Assembly: GCF_003026285.1 (NCBI RefSeq)
Contig: NZ_PYOD01000007.1
Coordinates: 143,519-207,518, forward strand
DNA from: Photobacterium profundum
GTDB taxonomy: Bacteria > Pseudomonadota > Gammaproteobacteria > Enterobacterales > Vibrionaceae
DNA: 64,000 nucleotides
Direction: 5' to 3'
Shown here one piece after another: positions 55,265 to 64,000 of the stretch. How positions within the stretch are numbered: the stretch's first letter is position 1; each line of letters begins with the position of its first letter. Position numbers and translations under genes: made by a program. Below the pieces are notes generated by a model, which saw only the letters and a list, made by a program, of their open reading frames with translations, made no database searches and was not told the origin of the DNA.

Positions 55265-56146
55265 TTAAAACAGTTTACTTGACCAACCCAGTTTGGCGCG
55301 GAGTACACCGTAGTAGTTATAATTCTTAGGGTGAATAAGCTGTAATTGCTCAGGGCTTTGGTAGATATGCACTTCATCCCCCGGGCTCACTGGCAGTGAA
55401 ACTTGCCCATCACAGCTCACTTCTAATGTACTGCCGTTATCTGGCGATACTAATAATTTGATGCAACGATCACCATCTACCACTAAAGGACGACTTGATA
55501 ACGTATGTGGAAACATCGGCACTAACGTTATGGCATTTAAACTTGGCGACAAAATAGGGCCACCACCAGACAGTGAATAGGCGGTTGAGCCTGTCGGGGT
55601 GGCAATGATCAAACCATCAGAACGTTGAGAGAAGGCGAAGTTATCATCGATATACACTTCAAACTCAATCATGTGCGCGATTTTATCTGGGTGTAATACA
55701 GCTTCGTTTAATGCGGCGTTTCGGCTTTTTATTTGTCCGTGTCGATGTACTTCCGCTTCTAATAAAAAGCGACGTTCCGTTACAAATTCACCCTCTAACA
55801 CTCGTGTTAATTCTTCTTTGAAGCTTTCTGGGTCAAGATCTGTCAGAAAACCTAAATTACCACGGTTAACACCAATCACAGCGATGTCAAAACGCGATAG
55901 CACGCGCGCCGCGCCTAACATGTTGCCATCGCCACCGACGACAATCGCGAGGTTTGCTTTATCGCCAATAGTAAGCAAATCGCACAAACAGTCTTGAGGT
56001 ACATCAAGGTCGTTCGCTAATCGATGATCGACTAAAACGTCGTAGCCTTTGTCTGTTAACCAGTCAAAGAGGGTTTTGTGAGTTTGCAGAGCATCTGGGT
56101 TTCTTGGCTTACCAATTAACGCGATTGTTTGAAAAATGCGCTTCAT
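55265..56146 (-). CDS. nadK: NAD kinase
   Basis: NadK phosphorylates NAD to NADP using ATP in the cytosol. The 293-residue protein contains the kinase motif GGDGNML (D73), the NE/D segment [10 protein letters not shown], the [16 protein letters not shown] signature and a C-terminal DGQ strand. Length equals the E. coli enzyme (292). It is divergent from grpE and is followed by recN on the same strand, the E. coli order. Confidence 0.96.
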   Translation of the reverse strand: MKRIFQTIALIGKPRNPDALQTHKTLFDWLTDKGYDVLVDHRLANDLDVPQDCLCDLLTIGDKANLAIVVGGDGNMLGAARVLSRFDIAVIGVNRGNLGFLTDLDPESFKEELTRVLEGEFVTERRFLLEAEVHRHGQIKSRNAALNEAVLHPDKIAHMIEFEVYIDDNFAFSQRSDGLIIATPTGSTAYSLSGGGPILSPSLNAITLVPMFPHTLSSRPLVVDGDRCIKLLVSPDNGSTLEVSCDGQVSLPVSPGDEVHIYQSPEQLQLIHPKNYNYYGVLRAKLGWSSKLF

Positions 56147-56225
56147 GTCCTTGATCCGACAAATGATAGTGAAGCCAGTATAGCCTTAGGTTTAGAGACT
56201 TGTCGCGCTTTGTTAGCGAACTCTG

Positions 56226-56253
56226 CTTGAATCATTGACGTTCATCCCCATAA
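56226..56253 (+). promoter_or_regulatory. Sigma-32 (heat-shock) promoter of grpE
   Basis: CTTGAAT (56226-56232) and CCCCATAA (56246-56253) are separated by 13 bases and match the sigma-32 consensus CTTGAAA / CCCCATNT. The site lies about 100 bases before grpE. Confidence 0.88.
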
Positions 56254-56359
56254 TAAGCACATGAATGTTTTTTTTGAGTAGATAATACTGGTTTATCTGC
56301 TCAAATTTGTGAACAATTGTATTTAAAATACATCAGTATCTTGGCGGAGAAGTAAAAGC

Positions 56360-56980
56360 ATGAACAATGAAGACAAAAAACTACAGGATGAACAGCTGCA
56401 GCAAGAGACTGTAGAAGCGGCTGAGACTGTTTCTGCTGAGGAAGAATTTGTAGAAATTACTGCTGAAGAAATGCAAATCGCACGTATTGCGGAATTAGAA
56501 GCAGCTTTACTTTCAAGTGATGCAAAAGTAAAAGAAGCGCAAGATAACGTGCTTCGTGCTCGCGCTGAAGGAGAGAATGTTCGTCGACGTTCAGAAGTCG
56601 AAATCGATAAAGCTCGTAAATTTGCATTGAATAAATTTACCGAAGAATTATTGCCTGTTATCGATAACCTTGAGCGTGCAATCGAAATGGCAGATAAGAA
56701 TGACGAAGCATTGAAGTCAATGATTGAAGGTGTTGAATTAACGCTTAAGACAATGACTGCAACAGTTGAGAAATTCGGCCTGAAGCAGCATAACCCTGTA
56801 GGTGAAGCATTTAACCCTGAATTCCATCAAGCGATGTCTATTCAAGAAAGTGCAGAGCATGAACCAAATACTGTCATGCTTGTTATGCAGAAAGGTTATG
56901 AGCTAAATGGCCGTATTATTCGTCCTGCAATGGTAATGGTATCTAAAGCTGCTGCTGGCAGTGTAGATATGCAAGCATAA
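56360..56980 (+). CDS. grpE: Nucleotide exchange factor GrpE
   Basis: GrpE releases ADP from DnaK and acts as a dimer and thermosensor. The 206-residue protein has an acidic, coiled N-terminal region (about 1-60), a long paired helix with [21 protein letters not shown], and the C-terminal beta head containing [17 protein letters not shown] and VLQKGYELN-like residues ([20 protein letters not shown]). Length is near E. coli GrpE (197). A sigma-32 promoter lies upstream, and a terminator and a second sigma-32 promoter separate it from dnaK. Confidence 0.96.
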   Translation: MNNEDKKLQDEQLQQETVEAAETVSAEEEFVEITAEEMQIARIAELEAALLSSDAKVKEAQDNVLRARAEGENVRRRSEVEIDKARKFALNKFTEELLPVIDNLERAIEMADKNDEALKSMIEGVELTLKTMTATVEKFGLKQHNPVGEAFNPEFHQAMSIQESAEHEPNTVMLVMQKGYELNGRIIRPAMVMVSKAAAGSVDMQA

Positions 56981-57002
56981 TTGTATAAAAGCTTTAAAAA
57001 GG

Positions 57003-57022
57003 CCCACTACGGTGGGTTTTTT
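57003..57022 (+). terminator. Intrinsic terminator of grpE
   Basis: The stem CCCAC / GTGGG with a TACG loop is followed by six T residues just after the grpE stop. Confidence 0.8.
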
Positions 57023-57052
57023 ATTTTATTTTGATATTTTTTAGGTGTTGCC

Positions 57053-57081
57053 CTTGAAATGGGGATGATTGGCCTTATTTA
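57053..57081 (+). promoter_or_regulatory. Sigma-32 promoter of dnaK
   Basis: CTTGAAA (57053-57059) and CCTTATTT (57073-57080) are separated by 13 bases. The -35 is perfect and the -10 is a weaker match to CCCCATNT. The site lies about 105 bases before dnaK. Confidence 0.8.
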
Positions 57082-57187
57082 GTAATCATACGACATCGTA
57101 AACATATTTTGTCTGGGTATACCCCATTATAGCGACGTCCATTTCGGACGCGCTTGTAAAATTAAATGAATTTCGGAGAAAAGCCTG

Positions 57188-59107
57188 ATGGGTAGAATTA
57201 TTGGTATTGACTTGGGTACAACTAACTCTTGTGTAGCAGTACTTGATGGCGACAAACCGCGCGTAATTGAAAATGCGGAAGGTGAACGTACTACGGCATC
57301 TGTTGTTGCTTACACCCAAGATGGTGAAACGCTAGTTGGTCAACCAGCTAAGCGCCAAGCGGTAACAAACCCAGAAAACACATTATACGCAATTAAGCGT
57401 CTAATCGGTCGTCGCTTTGAAGATGAAGAAGTTCAGCGTGACCTTAAAATCATGCCTTTCAAAATCGTAAAAGCTGACAACGGCGATGCATGGGTAGAAG
57501 CGAAAGGCCAAAAAATGGCTGCTCCTCAAGTATCTGCTGAAATTCTTAAGAAAATGAAGAAAACAGCTGAAGACTTCCTAGGCGAAGAAGTAACAGGCGC
57601 AGTTATTACTGTTCCTGCATACTTTAACGATGCTCAGCGTCAAGCAACGAAAGATGCTGGTCGTATCGCAGGTCTAGAAGTTAAGCGTATTATCAACGAG
57701 CCAACAGCAGCTGCACTTGCTTACGGTCTTGATAAGAAAGGTGGCGATCGCACTATCGCAGTTTACGACCTTGGTGGTGGTACATTCGATATCTCTATCA
57801 TCGAAATCGATGAAGTAGAAGGCGAGAAGACTTTCGAAGTTCTTTCAACTAACGGTGATACACACCTTGGTGGTGAAGATTTCGATAACCGCATGATCAA
57901 CTATTTAGTTGAAGAATTCAAAAAAGAACAAGGCATGGATCTTCGCAACGATCCTCTTGCAATGCAGCGTCTAAAAGAAGCTGCTGAGAAAGCGAAAATT
58001 GAGCTTTCTTCTGCACAACAAACTGATGTAAACCTTCCTTACATCACTGCAGATGCAACTGGTCCTAAGCACATGAACATCAAGGTGACTCGTGCGAAGC
58101 TTGAGTCTCTAGTTGAAGATCTTGTACAACGTTCTCTTGAGCCTCTAAAAGTTGCTCTTTCTGATGCTGGTCTATCTGTAAGCGAAATCACTGACGTAAT
58201 CGTTGTTGGTGGTCAAACTCGTATGCCTATGGTTCAAGCAAAAGTTGCTGAGTTCTTTGGTAAAGAAGCACGTAAAGACGTAAACCCTGATGAAGCTGTT
58301 GCTGTAGGCGCGGCTGTTCAAGGTGGTGTTCTTGCGGGTGACGTGAAAGATGTACTTCTTCTTGACGTAACGCCACTATCTCTTGGTATCGAAACCATGG
58401 GTGGTGTTATGACTAAGCTAATCGAGAAGAACACAACTATCCCAACGAAAGCGAACCAAGTTTTCTCTACTGCAGAAGACAACCAGAGCGCGGTAACTAT
58501 CCACGTTCTTCAGGGTGAGCGTAAGCAATCTAGCTACAACAAATCACTAGGTCAGTTTAACCTTGAAGGTATTCAAGCTGCTGCTCGTGGTATGCCACAA
58601 ATCGAAGTAGTATTCGACCTAGATGCTGATGGTATCTTGCACGTATCTGCTAAAGATAAGAGCACAGGTAAAGAGCAGAAGATCACGATTCAATCTTCAA
58701 GCGGCCTAAGCGACGAAGATATCGAGAAAATGGTTCAAGAAGCTGAAGCTAACAAAGAATCGGACAAGAAGTTCGAAGAGTTAGTAACGGCTCGTAACCA
58801 AGCTGATCAGCTAATTCACGGTACTCGTAAGCAAGTTGAAGAAGCTGGCGAAGCACTACCAGCTGAAGACAAAGAGAAAATCGAAGCTGCTGTTTCTGAA
58901 TTAGAAGAAGCACGTAAAGCTGAAGATAAAGAAGCAATCGACGCGAAAGTTCAAGCGCTAGTTGCTGCTTCTCAGAAGCTTATGGAAATCGCTCAACAGC
59001 AAGCTCAAGCTCAGCAAGCACCAAGCGGTGAAGGCGAGCAAGAAGCAAAGCAAGACGACAATGTTGTTGACGCTGAGTTCGAAGAAGTAAAAGACGAAAA
59101 AAAATAA
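57188..59107 (+). CDS. dnaK: Chaperone DnaK (Hsp70)
   Basis: DnaK is the ATP-dependent Hsp70 chaperone, working with DnaJ and GrpE. The 639-residue protein starts with the nucleotide-binding motif [15 protein letters not shown]. It has [13 protein letters not shown] and [13 protein letters not shown] in the ATPase domain, the linker [19 protein letters not shown] (about residue 389 on), and an acidic, Gln-rich C-terminus ending FEEVKDEKK. Length equals E. coli DnaK (638). GGAG lies before the ATG. It is read from its own sigma-32 promoter and followed by dnaJ after 88 bases. Confidence 0.98.
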   Translation: MGRIIGIDLGTTNSCVAVLDGDKPRVIENAEGERTTASVVAYTQDGETLVGQPAKRQAVTNPENTLYAIKRLIGRRFEDEEVQRDLKIMPFKIVKADNGDAWVEAKGQKMAAPQVSAEILKKMKKTAEDFLGEEVTGAVITVPAYFNDAQRQATKDAGRIAGLEVKRIINEPTAAALAYGLDKKGGDRTIAVYDLGGGTFDISIIEIDEVEGEKTFEVLSTNGDTHLGGEDFDNRMINYLVEEFKKEQGMDLRNDPLAMQRLKEAAEKAKIELSSAQQTDVNLPYITADATGPKHMNIKVTRAKLESLVEDLVQRSLEPLKVALSDAGLSVSEITDVIVVGGQTRMPMVQAKVAEFFGKEARKDVNPDEAVAVGAAVQGGVLAGDVKDVLLLDVTPLSLGIETMGGVMTKLIEKNTTIPTKANQVFSTAEDNQSAVTIHVLQGERKQSSYNKSLGQFNLEGIQAAARGMPQIEVVFDLDADGILHVSAKDKSTGKEQKITIQSSSGLSDEDIEKMVQEAEANKESDKKFEELVTARNQADQLIHGTRKQVEEAGEALPAEDKEKIEAAVSELEEARKAEDKEAIDAKVQALVAASQKLMEIAQQQAQAQQAPSGEGEQEAKQDDNVVDAEFEEVKDEKK

Positions 59108-59195
59108 GATAGTTAATTCATAATCTTATTTTCGAACGGGCGTTAGGGTTTACTCTATCGCCCGTAGCTGTATTTAAAGCAGGTGACAGTTAAGT

Positions 59196-60338
59196 ATGTC
59201 AAAACGCGATTTTTATGAAGTTCTAGGCGTTGGTCGAGATGCCGGAGAACGTGACATTAAAAAGGCTTATAAACGCCTTGCAATGAAATTTCACCCTGAT
59301 CGCAATCAGGAAGCAGATGCGACTGAAAAATTTAAAGAAGTCAAAACTGCGTATGAAATTCTAACCGACCCTCAGAAGAAAGCGGCATACGATCAGTACG
59401 GTCATGCAGCTTTTGAACAAGGTGGCGGTGGTGGCGGCTACGGTGGTGGCGGCGGCGCTGATTTCGGTGACATCTTCGGTGATGTATTTGGCGATATCTT
59501 TGGTGGCGGCGGCGGTGGTCGACGTCAACAGTCGCGTGCTCAACGTGGCTCCGATCTTCGCTACAACATGGAACTGACTTTAGAAGAAGCTGTTCGTGGC
59601 TGTTCTAAAGAAATCCGTGTACCAACCTTGGTTGGTTGTGATTCGTGTGACGGTTCTGGTGCTAAGAAAGGTTCATCAGCAACAACGTGTGGCACTTGTC
59701 ATGGCCAAGGCCAAGTACAAATGCGTCAAGGTTTCTTTGCTGTACAGCAAGCTTGTCCACATTGTCACGGTCGCGGCAAGATCATTAAAGACCCATGTAA
59801 TTCATGTCATGGTCAAGGTCGAGTTGAAAAAACGAAAACCTTGTCAGTTAAGATCCCTGCAGGTGTCGATACTGGTGATCGTATTCGTCTTTCTAGCGAA
59901 GGTGAAGCGGGTGAGTTTGGTGCACCGGCTGGTGATTTGTATGTACAGGTACATGTTGCAGAGCATTCAATTTTTGAACGTGATGGCAACAACCTGTATT
60001 GCGAAGTACCTGTTAGCTTTACGATGGCTGCCGTTGGTGGTGAAGTCGAAGTACCCACTTTGAATGGTCGCGTAAATCTAAAAGTACCATCAGAAACACA
60101 AACCGGACGTATGTTCCGTATGCGTGGTAAAGGCGTTAAGTCTGTACGCGGCGGTGCTGTTGGCGATTTGATTTGTAAGCTCGTTGTTGAAACACCAGTT
60201 AATTTAAGTTCTCATCAAAAAGAGCTACTTAAAGAGCTAGAAGAAAGCTTTGGTGGAAATGCAGCAAGTAAGCATAAGCCAAAGTCTGAAGGTTTCTTTA
60301 ATGGTGTGAAGAAATTTTTTGATGATTTAACCGGCTAA
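59196..60338 (+). CDS. dnaJ: Chaperone DnaJ (Hsp40)
   Basis: DnaJ delivers substrates to DnaK and stimulates its ATPase. The 380-residue protein has a J domain with HPD (H33-D35) and a Gly-rich linker (about 75-110). Four CxxCxGxG zinc motifs follow ([32 protein letters not shown]), then C-terminal substrate-binding domains. Length is the family norm (376 in E. coli). It follows dnaK in the same orientation and ends at a clear terminator. Confidence 0.98.
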   Translation: MSKRDFYEVLGVGRDAGERDIKKAYKRLAMKFHPDRNQEADATEKFKEVKTAYEILTDPQKKAAYDQYGHAAFEQGGGGGGYGGGGGADFGDIFGDVFGDIFGGGGGGRRQQSRAQRGSDLRYNMELTLEEAVRGCSKEIRVPTLVGCDSCDGSGAKKGSSATTCGTCHGQGQVQMRQGFFAVQQACPHCHGRGKIIKDPCNSCHGQGRVEKTKTLSVKIPAGVDTGDRIRLSSEGEAGEFGAPAGDLYVQVHVAEHSIFERDGNNLYCEVPVSFTMAAVGGEVEVPTLNGRVNLKVPSETQTGRMFRMRGKGVKSVRGGAVGDLICKLVVETPVNLSSHQKELLKELEESFGGNAASKHKPKSEGFFNGVKKFFDDLTG

Positions 60339-60367
60339 TATTAATTGCCGAGTTAAATGAATTTAAG

Positions 60368-60392
60368 AAGCCAGCGCAAGCTGGCTTTTTTA
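60368..60392 (+). terminator. Intrinsic terminator of dnaJ
   Basis: An 8-bp stem AAGCCAGC / GCTGGCTT with a GCAA loop is followed by T residues. It may also serve the convergent pilin gene. Confidence 0.93.
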
Positions 60393-60411
60393 TTTCTATC
60401 GGTATCAAAAA

Positions 60412-60792
60412 TCATTTCCAACAATTAGCGGGCGTTGTCTCACCAGTACTTTTTAACGTCAAATCATCACAATAGTCAGGGCTTTGTAATGCTGTTTTTG
60501 TTGCAGATAAAGTGTATGAGGTCGTCGTTGATGTGATTCCATAGACATACCGCTCCCCACTATTATCACATACACTACAGAGGTTGGGCGATATTGAACT
60601 AGGGTAGGCGGTACCATTTGTTCTATTACTTTCAATTTCTAATTGAATCATGGCTAAATCCCCCATCGCTTGATTGCGATAACTCTTCAATACATGTTCT
60701 TGGTAAGAAGGGTAAGCAATAGTAGTTAATATGCCAATAATTGCTACAGCAATAAGTAATTCGATCAGTGTCACGCCTTTTTGTCCATTCAT
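60412..60792 (-). CDS. pilE: PilE-like type IV minor pilin
   Basis: This is a predicted type IVa pilin-like protein of 126 residues. The short leader MNGQKG is followed by the prepilin peptidase site and the N-terminal helix [24 protein letters not shown] (E at mature position 5). Four cysteines lie in the C-terminal half (LCSVC, YC...NC), likely forming the D-region disulphides. In V. cholerae a pilin-like gene (VC0857) follows dnaJ, and a pilin gene cluster continues on the other side as here. A minor (initiating) pilin role is more likely than the major subunit. Confidence 0.85.
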   Translation of the reverse strand: MNGQKGVTLIELLIAVAIIGILTTIAYPSYQEHVLKSYRNQAMGDLAMIQLEIESNRTNGTAYPSSISPNLCSVCDNSGERYVYGITSTTTSYTLSATKTALQSPDYCDDLTLKSTGETTPANCWK

Positions 60793-60926
60793 TGACTACC
60801 CCTTCCTCTAATATTCGAATTCACTCGATAATTATCTCTTTATAATCAAGGGTATTTTGCTCTGGTGATACGATATGAATCAAGTTGAAACTCTGCTATC
60901 AACATGTTTATAAAGGGAACTGGGGA

Positions 60927-61472
60927 ATGCCTCGCGAAATGGTTCAATCATTACAGCATATACATTTTAATAGCTGGAAGGCTCTTGGATTTACTCTATT
61001 AGAGCTGATTATAACCCTCGCAATAATCGCTATTTTAGTTTCTGCCGCCGCCCCTTCGTTTAGTAATTTAATTGATTCAAATAAAGTAAAACGGTTAGCA
61101 ACCGAAATTGAATGGTTGTTAGTTCAAGCGAAATCAGAAGCGGTTATGAAGGGGCTAGATATCACGATTCAACCTAAAACAATGGCGAGTACTTCAGCTG
61201 CTGCTAGTTCTTCGCCGTGGAGTATTGAAGCATCATTATCTGATGGAACTTTATTAGGTCTGGTATCTAGCGTAGATTTTCCATCAATAAAAATATATGA
61301 AAATTTTTCTACCCTAGGTTTTGACAAGCTTACTGGTCGCCCTAAGAAAGATGGGCATTTTGGTTTTTTTATTGATTCAAGTAAAACTGTCAGGGTTGAA
61401 GTAAGAAAAATGACAGGACGTTTAGTTTCTTGCAGTGATGGGGGGGCATATGGTTATACGGAATGTCCGTAG
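60927..61472 (+). CDS. fimT: FimT/GspH-like minor pseudopilin
   Basis: This 181-residue protein has an unusually long leader (about 25 residues) before the prepilin site ALG and the helix FTLLELIITLAIIAILVSAAAPSFS. The rest resembles the GspH/FimT family (NKVKRLATEIEWLLVQAKSEAV). The ATG at 60927 is preceded by AAGGGA; a TTG at 60885 would lengthen it further, and ATG 60939 is a shorter option. FimT proteins take part in type IV pilus assembly and DNA uptake. It overlaps pilW by 23 bases. Confidence 0.83.
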   Translation: MPREMVQSLQHIHFNSWKALGFTLLELIITLAIIAILVSAAAPSFSNLIDSNKVKRLATEIEWLLVQAKSEAVMKGLDITIQPKTMASTSAAASSSPWSIEASLSDGTLLGLVSSVDFPSIKIYENFSTLGFDKLTGRPKKDGHFGFFIDSSKTVRVEVRKMTGRLVSCSDGGAYGYTECP

Positions 61473-62052
61473 TTGTAATGGGTTTAGTTTAATTGAACTG
61501 TTGGTTGCATCTGCGATTGGATTATTATCGTTGACGGTTATCGGTAGTGTTTTTATGAACGGATATTCTTTTGCTTCACAGCGAACATTGCAGTTGATGT
61601 TAGCGCAAGATACTAATGATGTACTTCGTATGATGAAAGAGGATATACAGCGGGCCGGTTACAAAGCGGGTGCGTCATCGACTTTTGTTCTCAGCGGTGC
61701 AACGAAAACGATTTATCTTAAATCAACCTCTCTGGGTAATCCGACTTGTATCATATATGGATATGATGATGGAACGGATCAGCACTTTCGTACATATTAC
61801 CGAGATGATAATAAATTAAGGTCTTTCTCTACAAAGTCTTCAGTGCTGACTGCAGCAGATGCCTGTGCGTACGGGCAATCAACTTTGAATGAGAAACAAA
61901 TTAAAGTTACGAAGTTTGAAGTTTTGGAGAGTGTTTTAAGTTCAGCTACTACAACAAGTCAATATCTGACTATCAACTTAGAAGTTGCCACGCTAGATGA
62001 TTCTATATCGTCGGCGAAGTCAGTTCAGGTGAAAACAAGGAACTGGTACTGA
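61450..62052 (+). CDS. pilW: PilW-like minor pilin
   Basis: This 200-residue protein has a short leader (MVIRNVRSCNG) followed by FSLIELLVASAIGLLSLTVIGSVF, the prepilin N-terminal helix. The body carries RMMKEDIQRAGYKAG, the family motif of PilW. I chose the ATG at 61450; in-frame GTG/ATG codons up to five codons upstream sit within a seven-G tract and add only MMGGH. It starts inside fimT, and its stop codon overlaps the next start (TGATG), so the cluster is tightly coupled. Minor pilins prime the pilus tip. Confidence 0.85.
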   Translation: MVIRNVRSCNGFSLIELLVASAIGLLSLTVIGSVFMNGYSFASQRTLQLMLAQDTNDVLRMMKEDIQRAGYKAGASSTFVLSGATKTIYLKSTSLGNPTCIIYGYDDGTDQHFRTYYRDDNKLRSFSTKSSVLTAADACAYGQSTLNEKQIKVTKFEVLESVLSSATTTSQYLTINLEVATLDDSISSAKSVQVKTRNWY

Positions 62053-63302
62053 TGAATAGTCAAAAAGGAATGGCGACTTTATTAGTAACGGCAATGTTAT
62101 TAGTGGTGTCGTTATTGTTTTCATTAGCATCTTATAAAAATGTATTTTATCAAATTAAGCGAACTCAAAATGAGGTATTGGCAAGGCAAGCGCATTGGTT
62201 GGCAGAGGGAGGGCTAGAGTGTGGTTTTGCAAAGATTAATGAAGAGTCAGATCTCTCGTTGGTTACCAATTCGAATTACTTTTATACGGACTGTAATGCT
62301 TCGGGCAATAGTATTGAAATTGATACGATCAGCTCTGATATGTACGTTATTACATCACGAAATACTAATGACATTGCAACAAAGAAAATAAGTAAACATT
62401 TTAGCATTGCTGGTGGCAGATCGCCTGGAATAATAAAAGCGACATCAAACCTTCTCTTAGAAGGTACTACTTTGATGTATCCCGATCCTGGCGTTAAAAG
62501 TGAAGGTGAGTATGAATGCGTTATAGCAAGATATGCTGGCAACGTTGAAATTAAAGGAACACTCACAAATGCTGGGTTGCACCACGCTTATCCACCATAT
62601 GATGGTTTTCATAGTAACTCAACTACATGGCCGAAATGTAAACCAGAAAATCAGTCTATTGTTGCAGATAATAAAATTGTTATAGGTTCCTCAAAACCCT
62701 CTGTATTTGGTGATGACTATATTTATAGTGCAAATCTAGATCCTTTTAAGGATGTTTTTCATGTTCCAAGAAAAGATTGGGAAAAAATAAAAGACAAGTC
62801 GACAACTACGGTTATAGCTGGTTCTTTAAGTTGTTCATCTGATATCGCAAGTAAAATAGCTGTTGATTCTGATCGTATTTGGGTCGTAGGAAATTGTGAT
62901 TTAGGCTCAAATGCTAATCTAATTCAAGAGGCTATAACTATAGCTGGAATACCTGGAATTGTTCTTGTTGTTCAAGATGGAATTTTAGCTGTAAATGGTG
63001 CTCAGACATTAAGTGCATTAATTTATCACTTTAAATCACCTGGTAGTACGTTTATGCCAACTGAATCACAATGGGATGTAATGTCTGCAGGGGGTCAGCT
63101 GACTCATCAGGAAAAATTGGTTGTCGGGTATTTTCAATTTGGCGCATTCCACCCTAAAGGGGGGTATGTTATGGATGCTCCTGGCTTAACCGCAAAAATT
63201 CGTGGAAGTCTAGACTTCAGCTTTAATAGTGATGTGTTTAAAGATGCCCTAGACGACTTGGAAACAATTAGTTGGGTAGAAGGTTCTTGGTATGATTTAT
63301 AA
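62052..63302 (+). CDS. Large PilX-like pilus assembly protein
   Basis: This 416-residue protein begins with MNSQKGMATLLVTAMLLVVSLLFSLASYKNV, a PilX-type N-terminal helix. The usual E5 of pilins is absent, as in PilX/GspK-like proteins. A helical segment (ARQAHWLAEGGLECGF) follows, and then about 310 residues of beta-rich sequence with no domain I recognise. Typical PilX is below 200 residues, so the C-terminal domain is an addition; a similarly large protein is recalled from the V. cholerae cluster. It overlaps pilW by one base and pilV by 11. A tip or adhesion function is a guess. Confidence 0.78.
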   Translation: MNSQKGMATLLVTAMLLVVSLLFSLASYKNVFYQIKRTQNEVLARQAHWLAEGGLECGFAKINEESDLSLVTNSNYFYTDCNASGNSIEIDTISSDMYVITSRNTNDIATKKISKHFSIAGGRSPGIIKATSNLLLEGTTLMYPDPGVKSEGEYECVIARYAGNVEIKGTLTNAGLHHAYPPYDGFHSNSTTWPKCKPENQSIVADNKIVIGSSKPSVFGDDYIYSANLDPFKDVFHVPRKDWEKIKDKSTTTVIAGSLSCSSDIASKIAVDSDRIWVVGNCDLGSNANLIQEAITIAGIPGIVLVVQDGILAVNGAQTLSALIYHFKSPGSTFMPTESQWDVMSAGGQLTHQEKLVVGYFQFGAFHPKGGYVMDAPGLTAKIRGSLDFSFNSDVFKDALDDLETISWVEGSWYDL

Positions 63303-63702
63303 ATCGAAAGGTTTTAGTCTTATTGAGGTGCTGATTTCTTTTGTTGTCCTTACTGTAGGTGTACTCGGTTTAGTAAAGCTTCAAACCTATATGGAAGTGA
63401 AATCTGAAAATGCGCTTCACAGCATTGATGCTTTATATCTAGCAGAAGAAAAACTAGAGCTATTTAGAACTCGCTCACAAAGCGCTGGAACGGGCACTAT
63501 CTTATATAGCGATATAAAGAGCAGTACAGAATCATTATTAATGGCAGGAACAACAGTCAGTAGAGTGGTTGTGGTAAATAATGATACACCGGTACCTGGA
63601 TCTAAACAGATTAAAGTCTCTGTTATCTGGAGTGATCGTTGGAATACAACTCAATCAATGGCATTGAACACTATTATATCTATGTACAGCGAATTCGATT
63701 AA
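63292..63702 (+). CDS. pilV: PilV-like minor pilin
   Basis: This 136-residue protein has a five-residue leader (MIYKSKG) before FSLIEVLISFVVLTVGVLGLVKLQ, the prepilin helix with E5 and the PilV-type VGVLGL. A short C-terminal region follows. It overlaps the PilX-like gene by 11 bases and ends the minor pilin cluster. It probably acts with FimT, PilW, PilX and PilE to initiate type IV pili. Confidence 0.87.
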   Translation: MIYKSKGFSLIEVLISFVVLTVGVLGLVKLQTYMEVKSENALHSIDALYLAEEKLELFRTRSQSAGTGTILYSDIKSSTESLLMAGTTVSRVVVVNNDTPVPGSKQIKVSVIWSDRWNTTQSMALNTIISMYSEFD

Positions 63703-63740
63703 CCTTTAATATCACGCCTTGAGAGTAATATTTAGCCCAC

Positions 63741-63781
63741 AAAAACCAATCATGTTTAAATTTTGAACGGTTGGTTTTTTT
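63741..63781 (+). terminator. Intrinsic terminator after pilV
   Basis: Arms AAAAACCAA (63741-63749) and TTGGTTTTT (63771-63779) enclose a partly paired loop, with T residues following. Confidence 0.75.
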
Positions 63782-63795
63782 TGTTTAAAAAAGAG

Positions 63796-63823
63796 TTGTC
63801 ACTCACAAATATCTCCCTATAAT
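63796..63823 (+). promoter_or_regulatory. Ribosomal RNA operon promoter
   Basis: TTGTCA (63796-63801) and TATAAT (63818-63823) are separated by 16 bases and followed by a GCG discriminator, the form of a strong rrn P1-type promoter. The upstream T- and A-rich stretch could serve as an UP element. Confidence 0.8.
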
Positions 63824-64000
63824 GCGACCTCACTGACACGGAGCACGGCGCTTAGCCAGCAACCTAGTCAGTATGTTCTTTAACAATTTGACCATGCAAT
63901 CTGTGTGGGCACTCGTGAAATTTTAAGTCGAAAGATTTATCAATGAACTGAGTGACCTTAATCATCGCAAGATGACACAGTCAATTTATGCTTCATTTCT
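63824..64000 (+). other. Leader of an rRNA operon (16S gene lies beyond the window)
   Basis: This is the transcribed leader, containing TGTTCTTTAACA at 63874-63885, a boxA-like antitermination site usual before 16S genes in this family. The 16S start itself (AGAGTTTGATC) is not reached by 64000. Confidence 0.78.

Noticed and set aside
59596..60063. A 155-residue open frame inside dnaJ
   Set aside because: It lies in another frame of a fully conserved dnaJ. Its length reflects dnaJ codon composition.
1..64000. CRISPR arrays or complete insertion sequences
   Set aside because: No regularly spaced repeats and no transposase-like protein were found.

Overview
The window reads as the chromosome of a marine gammaproteobacterium of the family Vibrionaceae, most likely Photobacterium or a close relative. 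This rests on protein character (an ANDENFALAA tmRNA tag, a PlzC-type PilZ protein, a DUF5363-type small protein) and on gene neighbourhoods I recall from Vibrio cholerae: serB / plzC / radA, and recN / nadK / grpE-dnaK-dnaJ followed by a minor-pilin cluster. No database search was possible, so the taxonomy is inference.

Layout. 0-3.2 kb: a GlgX-type debranching enzyme, a small DUF5363-like gene and a TatD-family hydrolase (yjjV). 3.2-10.1 kb: nucleoside salvage, with nupC behind a very clear tandem-CRP promoter, then deoC, deoA, deoB and deoD. An 887-base gene-free stretch lies between nupC and deoC. 10.1-22.7 kb: core genes smp/ytjB, serB, plzC, radA, an M23 peptidase, a small PilZ protein, ettA, slt, trpR and yjjX, separated by clear intrinsic terminators. 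22.8-31.3 kb: an XRE repressor-like gene, then a seven-gene minus-strand operon (TPR-like secreted protein, ABC ATPase, FtsX-type permease, LolA-like periplasmic protein, outer-membrane barrel, LytS-type kinase, LytTR regulator). This looks like an envelope export or sorting system with its own two-component control. 31.5-38.6 kb: small envelope genes (DUF4382 lipoprotein, glycine-zipper protein, three small barrel proteins, a YgjV-GNAT fusion, a DUF1254/DUF1214 protein and a LysR regulator).

39.0-43.5 kb: a compact four-gene signalling cassette: XRE-type regulator, REC-EAL c-di-GMP phosphodiesterase, stand-alone HPt protein and membrane hybrid histidine kinase. Every phosphoacceptor needed for a four-step relay is present. 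43.6-50.6 kb: the most unusual stretch, a four-gene cluster ending at the 3' end of ssrA. It encodes a methyltransferase-HNH nuclease fusion, a NUDIX pyrophosphohydrolase, a PLD-nuclease/superfamily-2 helicase/DUF3427 protein and a PD-(D/E)XK-nuclease/DUF2075 helicase. I infer a nucleic-acid-targeting defence system and cannot match the set to a named one.

50.8-60.4 kb: conserved core: ssrA (tmRNA), smpB, ratA, rnfH, bamE, recN (two LexA boxes), nadK, grpE, dnaK and dnaJ (sigma-32 promoters before grpE and dnaK). 60.4-63.7 kb: type IV minor pilins (a PilE-like gene on minus; fimT, pilW, a large pilX-like gene and pilV overlapping on plus). 63.8-64.0 kb: the promoter and leader of a ribosomal RNA operon whose 16S gene lies beyond the window. 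No insertion sequence, integrase, CRISPR array or complete tRNA gene was seen.
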